The notes under the pieces were generated by a model that did no database searches, was not told the origin of the DNA, and saw only the letters and a list, made by a program, of their open reading frames with translations. A program made the position numbers and the translations under genes. A stretch of 64,000 bases of DNA from Chiua virens (taxonomy: Eukaryota > Basidiomycota > Agaricomycetes > Boletales > Boletaceae): assembly GCA_019787685.1 (NCBI GenBank), contig JAHNUO010000043.1, positions 79,103 to 143,102 on the forward strand. Direction: 5' to 3'. This document shows positions 50,686 to 62,619 of the stretch, in pieces. Position 1 is the first letter of the stretch, and each line of letters starts with the position of its first letter.

Positions 50686-52863
50686 ATGCACCGATCTTTA
50701 TCACTGGCCAGTCTAAAATCCTCCCAAATAGCTGCTTTCATCAAGACTGCTCACGTCCCAATTCCATCCATGCACATGTATCCCCAGTCTAAGGAACTCC
50801 TCTCTTCTATCCCACCACCACTCTCCGAGCAGCTACGGTCGCGAACCAACGCGCTTCAATCCAGGATCGTCCGGGCCAACTGCAACACTCAATTCGCTCA
50901 CATCGCACCCGAACTCGCTGATTTTCGTCATGCCACGGCAGGTTTTGTCGATGGGATGGACGATGACGCCCTTTCAGAATCATTCCGTAGCACAGTTCAT
51001 TTCACGACATATGAAGCATATGCACCACTGGTAGCAAGGTTCTCCGAGAAACCGTGCAAGGAAACGGCTATCGTCCATCTATTTGCCCCCGGACTGCCCG
51101 ATTTTCTTGTCGAGTCCAGCGCTACGTCTGGCGGTCTCGCAAAAACGTTTCCAAAGTACAATCGCTTGTCGACAATGAGATCCTCGGCGCCTGGGTCATG
51201 GGAAACGGCTGACCCTCTCCGGAGGCGTACGACGGCGTATGTGTATTATTTCGGGTGTGAGCCAGTAGATGTCGAAAACGAGAACGATCGTTCCGTGGCG
51301 ACGATGTACCTCACCTCTGCCTCAGTCGTCAACCGGAGGATAATCTTGAACCTGGATCCTGAACAGGACGAGGAAAGGATGGGCACATTCAGTATGATGT
51401 CATTCGCCCGGCTCCCTGGTGTGCTGTGCTGACCGTCACGTTTCCAGTACTCAACCATGCGGCGCCGTATGCTGCAGGATTCATCAAGAAATGGTGGTCT
51501 TTTCTTCTGATACATGCACTGTTTGCAATCGGCAGCAAGTCCCTTAGGACCATCTCTGTGGCGTTCATCAATACGTTCGTGTCCATGATGCGTCATCTCG
51601 ACTCCGAGTTCGACATGATCGTGGACTGTATCGCGAATGGTACTATCCCTGACTTGGACGGGGTAGATGAAGTACGGCATTATTTGAAGGTCAGTTCCGG
51701 ATGTCGCCATGAACTACGGGTATCTGAACCATTGATAGTCGAGTATGTTACCAGATCCAGAACGTGCAGCGGAGTTACGCCGCCTCGGTCGTCCGTCCTC
51801 ACGACCGGGTTGGTGTAGCCTTGCTTGGCCAAACCTGCGCTCCATTACATGTATCGCCAGTGGGATTTTTGCGTTGTCTGTCCCACTGGTTCGTTTGTCG
51901 GGATGCGCGTTCAAGTTGATGTCCTCCACTCATTCTTTCGTGTGCAGGCGCGATCGTTTCTTGGTTCCAATATCAGAATACGTGCACGTGGGTATGGGAG
52001 CACGGAAGTTTGGATCGGGTCGCCATACAATCCCCTCGAACCCAATCAATTCAAGTCCACTGACAAAAACGTGATCGAATTTTTGGATGTCAACAAGAGC
52101 AGTCGCATTAGCTCGCTTGCACAATTGGTAGGCTTTCCTGGTGGGACGGAGCGACCACTCGCTAACGAGCATCTCACGTCGTAGTGGCAAGTCGAGTCGG
52201 GGAAACAATACGAGGTCGTGGTCACCACGGGAGATGGCCTATGGCGATATCGCCTCGGCGATGTGGTCGAGATCGCTGGCTTTGATGCCACAGACGGCAT
52301 GCCCATCCTGCAATTCGTCGAGCGCCGAGAGTGAGCATCCCATTCCTCGTATTCGCTACACTGCTGATCGCATGGTACAGCGTGGCCCTCCGAACCACCG
52401 ATTTCATGGTGACCGAAAAGGAGCTGAGGGCTGCCGTGTCGTCCATCGCACCAGGTGTGGTCGTGAACATCGTCGATTGGACAACGACCATCGACGATCG
52501 GTATATCCCGGCCACGATTGGCTTCTTTGTCGAGTTCGCCGACGAGCAAGGTATGTCCCCCCCACCTCGTGTGCATCGTCTCGCTCATGCCCGGGTCCAG
52601 CGCCCATCCCGGATCTCGCACGCGCACCGCAGGACATTCTCGACGCGCTCTCCGACAGTAACAAGAACGTGACCTGGGCCCTTGACCATGAGGTCCTGGG
52701 CAAGCCGACCATCCGGGTCGTCCGAACCGGGACATTTGGGGCGTTTCGCCAGATGAAGCTAGACGAGGGCGGCCGTGGAGTTGGGCAGGTCAAGGTGCCC
52801 GTCGTGTTACCCAAGCCGGCGTATGTGGCATGGTTTTCGGGTCGGGTGGTGTGGGAGGTATGA
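50686..52863 (+). CDS. GH3-family acyl-acid amido synthetase
   Basis: The adenylate-forming enzyme family best known from plant jasmonate- and auxin-amino-acid conjugation; substrates of the fungal members are unknown. The ATG at 50686 is provisional (50770 is an alternative). LRSRTNALQSRIVRANCNTQ is the usual opening. FLVESSATSGGLAKTFPKY is the ATP-binding loop. WPNLRSITCIASGIFA follows, then the GYGSTEVWIG motif and YEVVVTTGDGLWRYRLGDVV. VTEKELRAAV and the C-terminal RTGTFGAFRQMKL lead to GVGQVKVPVVLPKPAYV. Introns are at about 51390-51446, 51690-51738, 51890-51948, 52128-52183, 52333-52379 and 52551-52602. All adenylation motifs are intact. A decayed partial copy lies 1.5 kb downstream. 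Confidence 0.9.
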
Positions 52864-53079
52864 CTCGAATTGGGAGTCTGCCAGTGACCCATACGACTTG
52901 CGCAACAGGGTACGGCCGGTGTCAGTACTTTGTTCCTTGCGTTCGCCACGGTACCCTTCGTCTCATCTTGAATAGACTTCTCGTTCTTGTCTTAGGAGCC
53001 ACATTCAGATGGGCCCTTCAAGGGTATGGGGTCTTTAGCGGAAGCTGACTCCACTACGTGGCCAGAACTGCTGAGCTGA
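52864..53079. other. 3' flank of the GH3 gene
   Basis: No gene was seen. It borders the dispersed repeat. Confidence 0.4.
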
Positions 53080-53795
53080 ACCAAGAAATGCAGTACATTT
53101 TATCATACTCTCTTATTTTGCTTCTTGGCCAGTCGCTCACCGTGTCCCCCTCGACGCACCCACCTGATCGCCTTCTTGTTTATCACACTGTAGCACCTGT
53201 TTCGTCTCGCCATCTGGGACACTTGAAAGGTCAAGACAGCGGCACATCCCAGTAACCTGGAAATCCCGTCAGTGTTAGAGTCAACATGAAAAACCCGACC
53301 GATCACCACTCTGGATTGACTTTCGTCACTGTCCGGAGAAACGTTAAACGGTCTTGTGGTCAGAACAAATTCGTGGAAGAGGACTCATTCCGGCTGTCTT
53401 GCCGGTCCGTAAGACGGGTGGAGACCAACGACCTAGCCGCATCACCCCATCAATCAGTGCCGTTCAGAACCAAACACAACTCGTGCGATGTACTTGACCA
53501 TCAAATGGTAATTTTTGTCACCCTTCTTGTGTGCGACTTGACTTGCACAAAGAAACCGCAACACAGCACTTTCCTAATACTCATTGACCTCTTTCTCTCG
53601 TCCGTGGTTGTCAAGACTCGGAAAGCCATTTCAAAGCGCTCCATCATACACTTCAATTGTTGGTGGCCTCGGCGAGTGCACATGCAGAAAGATAATTATT
53701 CGAAGCCCAGTTTCTCTCGTGTTTGTCTGCAAGAGTCGTGAAAGATGGAAGCGGGAATGGATATCAAACGGCGCTTACGCTGCATGTAAGATCTT
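53080..53795 (-). repeat. Dispersed repeat, copy 2 (inverted)
   Basis: Its reverse complement matches 10680-11072, with about 250 bp extra at 53400-53650. Read on minus it starts near 53790 with ATGCAGCGTAAGCGCCGTTT and includes a small open frame ending ERLAKKQNKRV at 53103. No element ends or target duplications were identified. Confidence 0.75.
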
Positions 53796-54075
53796 TGGCA
53801 TCCGTTCAAAACGCCGACCCCTGAAGGCAGTCAAGGCGCATGTCGAAGTCCTTAAGCTCTTGACCCAGTAGTTGTCAATGGTGGAGTGCACCTATTTATT
53901 CACAACTACGCCGAGCACAAAAGCTTCGGTGTGATAGTTTCATGTAGTAGCGACTCGTGGTGAAATACACGTTGTTAGATATCGATTTCAAGACGACGGA
54001 TTACTAGTGTGAGCTTCAAGAACTCAGAGATGGTTTTTGCGGGGAGTCGAACTACGGACCGGAATCACACGAAAG

Positions 54076-54320
54076 GCGCCAGGTACGATCAAGACAATGG
54101 TTGTCTTGCAGGAGCCTGCGAGATGAGATGTTACAGGAACTTCGTGAGATCCTCAGCAATACTAATCCTACGGATGCCCCCACGTGTGTCTTCACACGAG
54201 TGTCGCGGGTTTCATTCGATTCCACGATGGTTTGAAGGGCAGAAGAAGCACATCTCGTCGTACTGTTTCGCAAGGACAGTCGTCGCGAGCCGCAACGATG
54301 AGATCCTCGGTACCTGAGTC
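54076..54320 (+). pseudogene. NACHT-domain fragment of an NLR gene
   Basis: Reads ARYDQDNGCLAGA, corresponding to ARYKQEKGCLLGT in the NLR at 26.9 kb. It shifts frame into a region equivalent to the ILNDPAE stretch (ILSNTNPTDAPTC), then regains SSYCFARTVVASRN, matching SSYCFASTDVASRN. The Walker A region is lost and several frame changes are needed. It is a broken remnant of a relative of the intact NLR, on the opposite strand and inserted in a degraded region. Confidence 0.75.
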
Positions 54321-54364
54321 GGTCGCACTCTGTATTCCCTTTGCATTTTCCACCATAACTATTA

Positions 54365-55050
54365 CATAGCAGTTGGTAGGCTTTCCTGGTGAGACGGGCG
54401 ATCATTCGCTGATGAGCATCCCACGTCGCAGTGACACTGGAAAGTCGAGTTGGGAAAACAATACAAACTCGTGGTCACCACGGGAGGGTGATATCGCCTC
54501 GGCGACGTGGTCGAGATTGCTGGCTTTAATACCACGTGCGGCATCATGATACCCATTCTCTAATTCATCGAGCGCTGAATGAACACCACGTTTTCACGTT
54601 GGTATTATCCACTTCCCCCGATTTCGTCGTAACCGAAGAAAATTTTGAGGGCTCCCGCGCCGTCTATCGTGTCAAACGTGCTCGTGAATATCATCGATTG
54701 GACTGCGACGGTCGACGATCGTTGCATCCCACGAATATAGTGTGGCTTCCCACGTCGTACTCGTCACGGTTCGACCTGCGTCATTCACGACACCCCTCAC
54801 TCCACCCAGTGCCCGTCCCCCATCTTGTCCTAGCGGTAAAACACATCCTGGACGTGTTGCGCACACTGGTGATCCAGGTCGTTCGACGCGAGACGTTTGG
54901 GCGCGTTTCGCGAGCTAGAACTGATCGTGGGATCGGACAGGTCAAGTTGCCCGTTACGTTGTGTCACTATTGCCCAGGCCGGTGTACATGGTGTGGTTTT
55001 CAGTTTGGGTGGTTCGGGAGGCGAGACTCGGGTGGTATGTCCTCGGAGGT
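54365..55050 (+). pseudogene. Decayed tandem copy of the GH3 gene, 3' half
   Basis: Parallels 52130-52870 almost base by base. TTGGTAGGCTTTCCTGGTG is at 54372, then GTGGTCACCACGGGAG, and CGCCTCGGCGA(C/T)GTGGTCGA follows. Later DFVVTEENFEGS corresponds to DFMVTEKELRAA, and VVRRETFGRVSRA to VVRTGTFGAFRQM. The ATP-contact region has lost a few bases, the frame is broken repeatedly and the central part is shortened. Only the C-terminal half is present. The duplication is older than a few mutations but still easy to align. Confidence 0.85.
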
Positions 55051-55471
55051 GGCTCATAGCCCGCACTGCTTGGGTCGTGGAATTAGTGACATTTAGCAAG
55101 AAAACAAGTTAGTGTCATTCATGGCTCTTGCAGCAGTCATTGTCGCCCAGGCTTATACATAAGGCAACGTATGTTTCGACCCTTCGGAAACACTCATAAG
55201 GAGTTAATTTGATACGCAGCTCATTGGAACCAACTTTGTGTGATGGTATAGCATGTGGGAATGACAATGAGTAAAATACACGTAAATGGTACTTGAACTT
55301 CACTTGAGCGACATCAAGATGGGGACCGCCTCGGACCAAGCTCTTGAATCTTATGGACTGGTTCCAAATCATCCACCTCCACTTCAAATACATACGATAC
55401 CCAGACTCTGGTGTTGTTGTCTCCTACTAATGCAACTCGTACACAAACCAACCAGTCTTCCTTGGCACTTC

Positions 55472-56835
55472 CTACTGGGCGTCTCCAGAATCCTTGGTTG
55501 CCGAGGCCGTAGTATGCACAGCCCTCAAAACACCACGGGCCGGAGAAGGCTGCCTCGCCTTTTGCCGTGCACCCGAAACCTTGCGGTCCCACAGTGCACT
55601 CGTGCCGACTGCGTACCTAAATTTGTGGGCGGGCGTCGGGGGTACGAATCCGCTGGGATGTTTGACCGTCCCGTCTGGTTCGCGCACCTCGAATGGTACC
55701 TTGTGTGCGGCAGGCAGCGTCGTCGCGTCGACCTGCTCAAAGTCAGACTCGAGGACGCGGCGAGCGACGGCAGCAGTTTGGACCAGGCGGTCTTGGCGGT
55801 CGTTGCGTTCGCGCTCTTTGGCGCGGGCGACGTCGGAGGTGCTGGTGTGCCCTGGGCCAGGGACGACGAACCCGGAGGGGTGGATGACGTGGCCCTGACC
55901 TGCTTGATGCTCAACAGGGATCTTGGCCTTGAGGCGGCGTGTTGTGGCGACGACGTCGCCCGAAAGGGTCGACTTGGTCAGAGAGGGCATCAACCCGAGT
56001 TCATCGACTGTAAGACCCAGTGCGTCCTGGATGAAGAAAAAGGCTCGTAAATGGTCCCAGCGAAGGGAAACGCGACACTCACTGCGCTCGTCAATGAAGT
56101 GGCTCGGTGCTGTTTATATCTGATGAAGAAATCTGGGACGCTGTCTGTCGCATTGTACGAGGTTAATTCATAGGGAGCGGACGTAGACGTGTGGAAAGCC
56201 CGTGCTTGTTGGGACGTAAAGGAAGACTGAGGAGCAAAAGAGGTATCGATCTGTGAAACAGGTACGGTTCGCAGTGGAACATTTCCCAAATGATGACCCT
56301 CCAAGCTGTCGACGGACTCAGAGACAGGCAGGGTGGCGCTATTGTTTGTAAATTGTCAGAGATGTCAAAGAAAGTGAATAAACGAGGTGCATACTTGTCT
56401 AGGGAGCGGGACTGGTCATGTTTGTATTTTTCAAAGTGGCCTGTCGTGGCTTTGGCGACAACGCGCAAGTCTCTTGGGCGGGCGGCTCCGCCGACATACC
56501 TGGAGGTGGGAAACATTGTTGGTGAAGCAGAAAGAACCAACCGGGTTTAAATGAGGGTGACAGAAATTTATAGCACACCCACTTGAGGGTAAGAATGACA
56601 TCATACTCACCCTGGTTTCTGGATGCGCATGGCTAATGTGGTCGAACAACCCCAAATAGGAAAGCCCGAGATGTTCGCGGAGATGGAATGTTGCTCCACA
56701 CAAGACTGCCGAAACAGCTGATACAATCTGCGTTTCATGGAATTGAGGTATTTGTGCCAAAGTCTGGTCATTATTAATCCGTATCTGTGGTTGCGCATCG
56801 AGTGAACAGCTTTTAACCTCTTGAGAGGCCAACAC
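55472..56835 (-). CDS. Unresolved multi-exon gene, possibly a COQ8-like N-terminus
   Basis: Minus-strand frames chain plausibly: HETQIVSAVSAVLCGATFHL, a possible intron after HAHPETR, RYVGGAARPRDLRVVAKATT, QQARAFHTSTSAPYEL, and a long exon with two similar HPSGFVVPGPGH and HPSGFVPPTPAH segments. The basic, arginine/serine-rich early part looks like a mitochondrial presequence. The HPSGFV repeats and low-complexity linker recall the variable N-terminal region of fungal COQ8 (ADCK) proteins, but no kinase-like domain follows downstream. If that origin is right, this is a truncated copy. Exon joins are not settled. Confidence 0.35.
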
Positions 56836-57660
56836 TATGGAACAAAGGTGCAGGCCTTCAACGTTGCGGCCCGGACTAATTTAAAATGGAACACTCACCA
56901 TTGTTCGCTAATCAGTCGGCTGTGTACCTAGCACTCTCCCACTCCAAAGTTCCTGTAACGTGACGTGTCACTGATTATCGCTTTCCATATATGCCAATCG
57001 TTGAAGGAAAACGACAAGTAAAGCCGAGATAGGTTGTTGATACGTTCTCGTCGGAGCCTTGATCTCACTTTAAAAACTTGCCGAAATATGCGGTCCGGGT
57101 GGGATGGACGTGCAGTAAATGATTTTGTTTAGTCTGTAGAGGTCAATGGAACATCACGTATGGAGACTGAGAGAAGATGGCAACAACGTTTGTGCGTCAA
57201 GGAGTTCGTATCTATCACCGGTAAATTCGTTGACAGAGTTCATAAATGATGATAGGTCCAACCCTCTTTAGCACAGGTATTCTCTACCCACGATCTACCT
57301 CCCCCATCTGAAATGTCTACCTCCTCCAGTTCGGCGAACGAACACTCAAACTCATGATAGTCACCGCCTGAGAATCCTGCCCGGGCCTCCACATGGGGTA
57401 CCGGAAATTTTGTTCCTTTGGATACGCATTCAAATTTTAGCTCCCGTAAATGTATCGCATCCTGAGTTGAGTGCTTGCAGTGCCTCACGTATCGATCCCT
57501 GTGTAGTCAATGTCAACCTTGTCCGCAACCCTAGGTTCGATACCGCCATAGATCACCATCTCGCGTCGGTCGTGAAGCGTCGATTTCCGCTGATGTGACC
57601 CAAACACTTATACTGCGAAACTATGACTCTGAAAACGACTATACCATAGATATTCGGTGT
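56836..57660. other. Intergenic; faint GH3-like fragment
   Basis: On minus near 57590-57530, the reading RDGDLWRYR and its surrounding bases resemble the DGLWRYRLGD region of the GH3 gene, with stops soon after. A short frame at 57240-57488 is otherwise unrecognised. Nothing is firm enough to call a gene. Confidence 0.35.
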
Positions 57661-58199
57661 CTATTTCCATTCAAGTAGGCGCAATAGACCAGCCAACAAC
57701 ACGTAGGAATCCTTTACGGGCGGATTTCTGCAAAGCATGACCAAGTAGTAGACAGCCCAAGAAACTTCGATAAACAGTTTGAAATAGAAGAAAGCCCCTG
57801 ACAACATGACGCACGCCGCGAGCCGAAGCGGTCCGTTGAAGGGCTTAAGGGCTCGGACGAGCTTGACGAGCTTGACTTGGATAGTAAGAAGTTTGATAAC
57901 GACGACGGTGAAGATGAGAAACGCGATGACGGATCGTTTGAGCATGTGTTTGCTGACTCGGAACGTGATGATTGCAAGGGTAAGTTGCTTGAAGACACGA
58001 TTCTAATGACGTGTCAGTTCCGCTTGGGAAAGGATACCATCGTTGACGGACTCACTCTCTGTGCCTCTATGTATGCATGACCATTCTTCCACTTCAAAAA
58101 GTCGAAATCGCCCACTGAGAGCATGTGAATAACAAAGGCGGTTCGGGTGACGATCGTGATGGAAAGGGAGATGAAGTAGAAGGGTCGCGAAGGAAGCAT
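57661..58199 (-). CDS. Small integral membrane protein, unknown family
   Basis: Exon 1 has MLPSRPFYFISLSITIVTRT and a second hydrophobic stretch, ending AYIEAQR. A GTGAGT intron (about 58015-58067) joins in frame to NRVFKQLTLAIITFRVSKHM. Exon 2 continues with hydrophobic segments SVIAFLIFTVVVIKLL, LRLAACVMLSGAFFYF and VSWAVYYLVMLC, stopping at 57661. About 160 residues with four or five membrane helices. The clean splice linking two hydrophobic frames supports a real gene. The open frame continues upstream of 58199 and a further 5' exon is likely. Family not recognised. Confidence 0.5.
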
Positions 58200-58692
58200 G
58201 CTGTAGGGTGGTGATGGGCCGTGTAGCGTGCACGGTCGTTGGGTTCTTGGGATGCGAAGGTTGCGACTCTGCAGCGTGTCCGAGGTTGTGATAGCTTGAA
58301 AGGCTAGGACGTCGGGGCTGACACAAGGTCAGTGCTCAGCCGCAGTCAGGATCATAATTTTCTGTGAGGGAAATAGAAATTAGAAAGCCAGTTAGCCACC
58401 AAACGCGCGCGCCCAAAAACTTGACAAGTAGCCAAATGACGCGCACCTTCGATAGCCATGCTAAACAATTCGGCAACTGTGTAGTCACTTGGTCGAAAGC
58501 ACCGACAAGGATGAATACACGATACGGTGGAAAATGAGACATCTCCTTTACGTCCCGATATGCATACGAAGTAGATGCGCCCGCTTAGTGTCAATCTTAA
58601 GGAGGGCATAGTTGTGAGGAGCGAGCCAACTCCGCACTGCCACTGCCAAACTACAACACGCGTTGCCCTGCACGGCCTATCGGAGTGCCCAG

Positions 58693-60353
58693 ATGCAAAC
58701 CACCACCGCTGATACCATTCTGAATACGTCCACAACTCGCTTTCCAGATGAAATTGTCTTCGATATTTTGCAATTTCTGAAGCCGCTAGATATCATCCGG
58801 TTACGCCTGGTGCGTTCAGCTGCTTCTCACAGGTTTCTCTTGTTTAGACATCCTTCCTGACATTTTTGCTAGGTGTCTAAGCAATTCAACGGTGTCACCC
58901 GCGATGCACGGCTATGGAGGATATTGTATACCAATTCACGCTTGCCTCGCCCATCCGGACCATTCCTATGGCAATCAAGGCAGTTTCTCGAACGAACATT
59001 GATACACTCAGAGCGCATATCCCAGACCTGGACTTCAGAGCCCATTAGAATTGTTTCGTCTTTGCATGGGCCGCGTATACCCTCCAACCCTTCTCCAGTG
59101 TCAACCTCGTTTGATTTTATCTTCGGGAGATTGTTCATTTGGTGTGAAGGGAATCAAATTCTGACTCAGGATGTCGACACCGGCATAGGTCGACTTTTGT
59201 GGGAGGGTTGTGAACCAATATCATCTCTCGATACTTGTTCCTTGGTCCTTCCTGATGGTGAGCGCGTTTATATAGCTCTACGTCACGTAGACACCCCTGT
59301 GTCCCGTCGTACACCGATGCAAGTATATTTTTTGTTTGTTTCTTCCTTGGTTCTGACTAGTCTGCCCTAGCAAGCTACTGGAGTTTCCACTACAAGATGA
59401 CGTACGGCTGACGTTAGGTCCAGTGACGTTCGAGATGGACCTACCGGCGCATGCAAATTTTCCCTTATCTGCTAGTGACACCTTTTTGTGCTTGAATGGT
59501 GGCACGGATCAGATTTTCGCCCATCTTTACAAACCTGTGGTGATAGACCTGCGAACCCGGTCTACATATACATTTCCAGTGTCGAGTTCCGCCTCTGTGA
59601 GTAGTACTGAGTACTCCCTCTTCTATTCCGTTTCTGCCCATACTCATGGATGAGGTTGTCTAGCCGGAGTCTCTTCCATGGTGGCCAGGGTTCATGGTTC
59701 TCTCAGCAAGGCATATCGTGGTCTTTCGCCGGATGCACTGGGATACGACCCTCGTACAAGCATTCGTCACTCCGGACCCATTGGCGCACTCGTCTGATGG
59801 CGACATGGACCGACTCCGACTCACGCACGAAGTTCTCGTCGAGGATTGTCCTGTGCCTGTTCGTTGCCTTCGCAATGCCACTGTCGACCAGGCAAGTGGG
59901 AATGCCAATATAAGGCTTCTGAGCACCAGTACGCATTGGGGGGAAATTCGTTATCATTGTATGGATATCACAATCCCACCAATCAGCTCGCTATCCACAG
60001 TGGTGCTGCCCATGTTCGTCAGTGTCCAAGAACTATTCATTCTTTCAGGTTGTATACAGTCTGTAGCCTTGGATGCTTTCGGCGATGGACACGGAAGGGG
60101 ATTTGTTACATTAACAACTTCAGACTCCGAGGAACTTTGGGCGCATACCCAATCCGTGGGCCTTTACAAATTCTCCATCGATGCGAGTGGAGAACATTGT
60201 ACAGCCGTAGTCAGCGAACCCTGCAAGTTGTCTCCGGAGGATATGTTCCAGTATAGGAGCTGCTGCGCATTTGATGGCATCAGAGGAAGGATTTGTCATG
60301 ATCGGAAGAGTTACCAGAATTCTTTGGATTTGGTCGTGCTCAATCTTCACTAA
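58693..60353 (+). CDS. F-box protein
   Basis: A likely substrate adaptor of an SCF ubiquitin ligase. The ATG at 58693 leads to RFPDEIVFDILQFLKPLDII and RLRL. A 66-nt intron (about 58810-58875) joins to VSKQFNGVTRDARLWRILY, together a complete F-box. The rest (IRIVSSLHGPRIPSN, GRLFIWCEGNQILTQDV, DGERVYIALRHVDTPVSRRT and later AHTQSVGLYKFSIDASGEHC) looks like a beta-rich recognition domain typical of basidiomycete F-box families. Further introns are inferred near 59321-59374 and 59600-59690. The stop is at 60353. The target is unknown. Confidence 0.78.
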
Positions 60354-61088
60354 TTTCCTTGCAGAGTCGAGAGGCGATAGTGCGTATCTTGCTATGACGT
60401 TTCTATTGCCAACATCTCATCCTTTCCACGTTTATATAATGTGTTGCAGATCCTGTGATGCTGATATTGATACTTACCCATGCGTTGTGTCCTTGTCGTT
60501 TGTAGAAGACGCCATTGCCAACATTAGAGCGCCCACACCAATGCAAACTGATTTGATTCATGATTCGAGTGAGCTGCCTCGATGAGACATGTATGCATTC
60601 CGTACGAATAAGACCTTCCATTCTGATACGAACCCATCTGTGTTGTGAATCCTGACAACAGTTCATGCCACAAATCGACCTTCACAAAACCATGTTTGAC
60701 GACCTCAACTATGGTCACGGCAATTTTCATGCGTTGCGAGTTTTAGGGAATACACACTGATCAGCCTGAGCTGGCTAGTATCTGAGATCTGATCATGTAT
60801 TTGTGTGACTGCTGGTTGACTGGAGCATCCTTGCTGTACAATTTAAAAGCATTATATATCAGTTAGTTGACTCATCATATTCACTGTGAATCTAACTGCC
60901 CTGAGGCGACTTAACAGCTTGTGCATGTACCATGCAAAGAAGGCATGTCGTAAGACAGTGACTTCAAAAATCAACCTTAGGTGGGTTATAGCAGGTTTTG
61001 ACCTCAAAACTTTGGGCCTGTACAGCACTCGGTGACTGGGCATACTAGGAGGTCACTGGAGACGGTGACGGAATTATTATCACGCAAA
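60354..61088. other. Intergenic, left flank of the CACTA element
   Basis: No gene was recognised. The last three bases before the element (61086-61088, AAA) form the left half of its target duplication. Confidence 0.5.
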
Positions 61089-61124
61089 CACTGCAAAAAA
61101 ACCTGGATTACGTGTGTGACGGAT
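61089..61124 (+). repeat. Left terminal inverted repeat
   Basis: 36 bp starting CACTGCAAAAAAACC and ending GACGGAT. Confidence 0.85.
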
Positions 61125-61537
61125 GTGGCAAGAATCCGCAGATTTGTAGTGGATCCGTGTGAAACTCTAGTGAAATTCGTATGAAACACGGATTTGATAC
61201 GAGTGGTCGCCTATGTCGTGGATCCTTCACTCATTCGTCACACATCCGTAGCTCATCCGCAGAACCTATGATCTTCAACCGGCCCCACCAAGAAAAAGCT
61301 CGATAATTATCAATTAATTAACATAATTGCTATTATTCCTTTCTTGGACATGCCTTTGCCATGCTAGCTGGGCACGATTTGCCTGTATATTACGGTACCT
61401 TACAGTGCTTCGGATTCACGCTCAGGACAGTAATAGCACTTCGGAAACGGGATAAATTGCTCGGAATGATGGTTACAAGTTTCAGAAACGAAAGTATCAT
61501 TTTTCCTTGCTCTCCTGGTGCCCCTTCGTATCATACC

Positions 61538-62288
61538 ATGTCAAACAACATCGTCCGGCTGAATGCCACTGTCCTCGCTGTTGAACAACTCGAGCGAAGT
61601 TTTTCCGAGTTCAAGGATAAAACTGAAAAGCAAATTCAGCTTCTCTACCAAGAAAACAAGCTTCTGAAAGCTGAAAATACACACCTCAAGGTTGAACAAA
61701 AAGACTTTCTCGAGCGCCTTTCCCGAATCGAATCGCAACTTGGGATTGTGTATGTTGACGATGAGGATCCTGGTGTTACTGCACAAGGTGGCACATCTGA
61801 TACTACGAACACTGGCCCGGGAACGGTGGGTGTAACCACGGATGAAAGAGTGAGAGAGGTCGAGAAGGTTAACAAGGATCCTGAGTTGAAAGCAAGTGAT
61901 GATGCCCTGAAATCAAAAGTATTCAGAGTGAGTCATGTCTGAGGTGGATGACTAGGATTGACATACCTTTGTCAAGGACTTGGTGGCTAAGAGCTTCAAA
62001 GTCCTCATGGGCGTGCAAAAACTTGAAGTAAGCCACCTTCCAGGTTATCCGATGGGTATCGGGAAGGACACAGATGCATGGCCAAAAGACACTGCAACAG
62101 GAAAGCCACTGCTTTGCTTCGATTGGCAAGCTGGCAAGCACGATGATCCGGTTAATGCAACAGCACTCAAAAAGGTTGTCGAACACATACAGACGACAGG
62201 AAATCAGATGTCCGCAATCACCAAGACGACTCTTGCACAGATTCTTCCTGGAGAGGTTGAGAAGGCAGTGAGGACGAAGTACATGTGA
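61538..62288 (+). CDS. Coiled-coil passenger protein inside the CACTA element
   Basis: The ATG at 61538 opens MSNNIVRLNATVLAVEQLER, then a heptad-rich coiled coil (SFSEFKDKTEKQIQLLYQEN, HLKVEQKDFLERLSRIESQL) and an acidic, threonine-rich linker. A GTGAGT intron (about 61928-61977) joins to DLVAKSFKVLMGVQKLEVSH, then LLCFDWQAGKHDDPVN and LAQILPGEVEKAVRTKYM. A TGA at 62286-62288 ends the frame. The same frame resumes at once with MAGEFRKADKKRKRVEDDDL, so the TGA may be a premature stop in an originally longer protein. Proteins of this layout recur near transposons in agaricomycete genomes; no biochemical role is known. Confidence 0.6.
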
Positions 62289-62619
62289 ATGGCTGGAGAA
62301 TTTCGCAAAGCTGACAAAAAGCGTAAGAGAGTCGAAGATGATGACCTTGAGTCCGAGGTGGAGGTAGTTGATGTGGCGATCGATCGTGCACAGACATCGC
62401 ATATTGGCATTCTTGTGATAAAATCATCAACTTGTAGGCCAAGATCTTTCTTGACAGAAGCGAGAGAGCGTCGAGGGGCTGGATCAGTTGACAAGGTACC
62501 ACAAAGCTCGATAATATCGAGGCCATCTTGTAGCTGATTGGTTGCAGTCGTGACTGTTGACAAACCCATGATGTGAGTGATTGCTACTTGAAGATACAAG
62601 AGTCAAACAGCAGGTGTCT

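Noticed and set aside
53286..53871. Long frames over the dispersed repeat
   Set aside because: Frames are not conserved with the copy at 10.7 kb, and no protein family is recognised.
61361..61537. Upstream extension of the coiled-coil passenger gene
   Set aside because: The segment before MSNNIV lacks the conserved features and includes promoter-like AT-rich DNA; the ATG at 61538 fits better.
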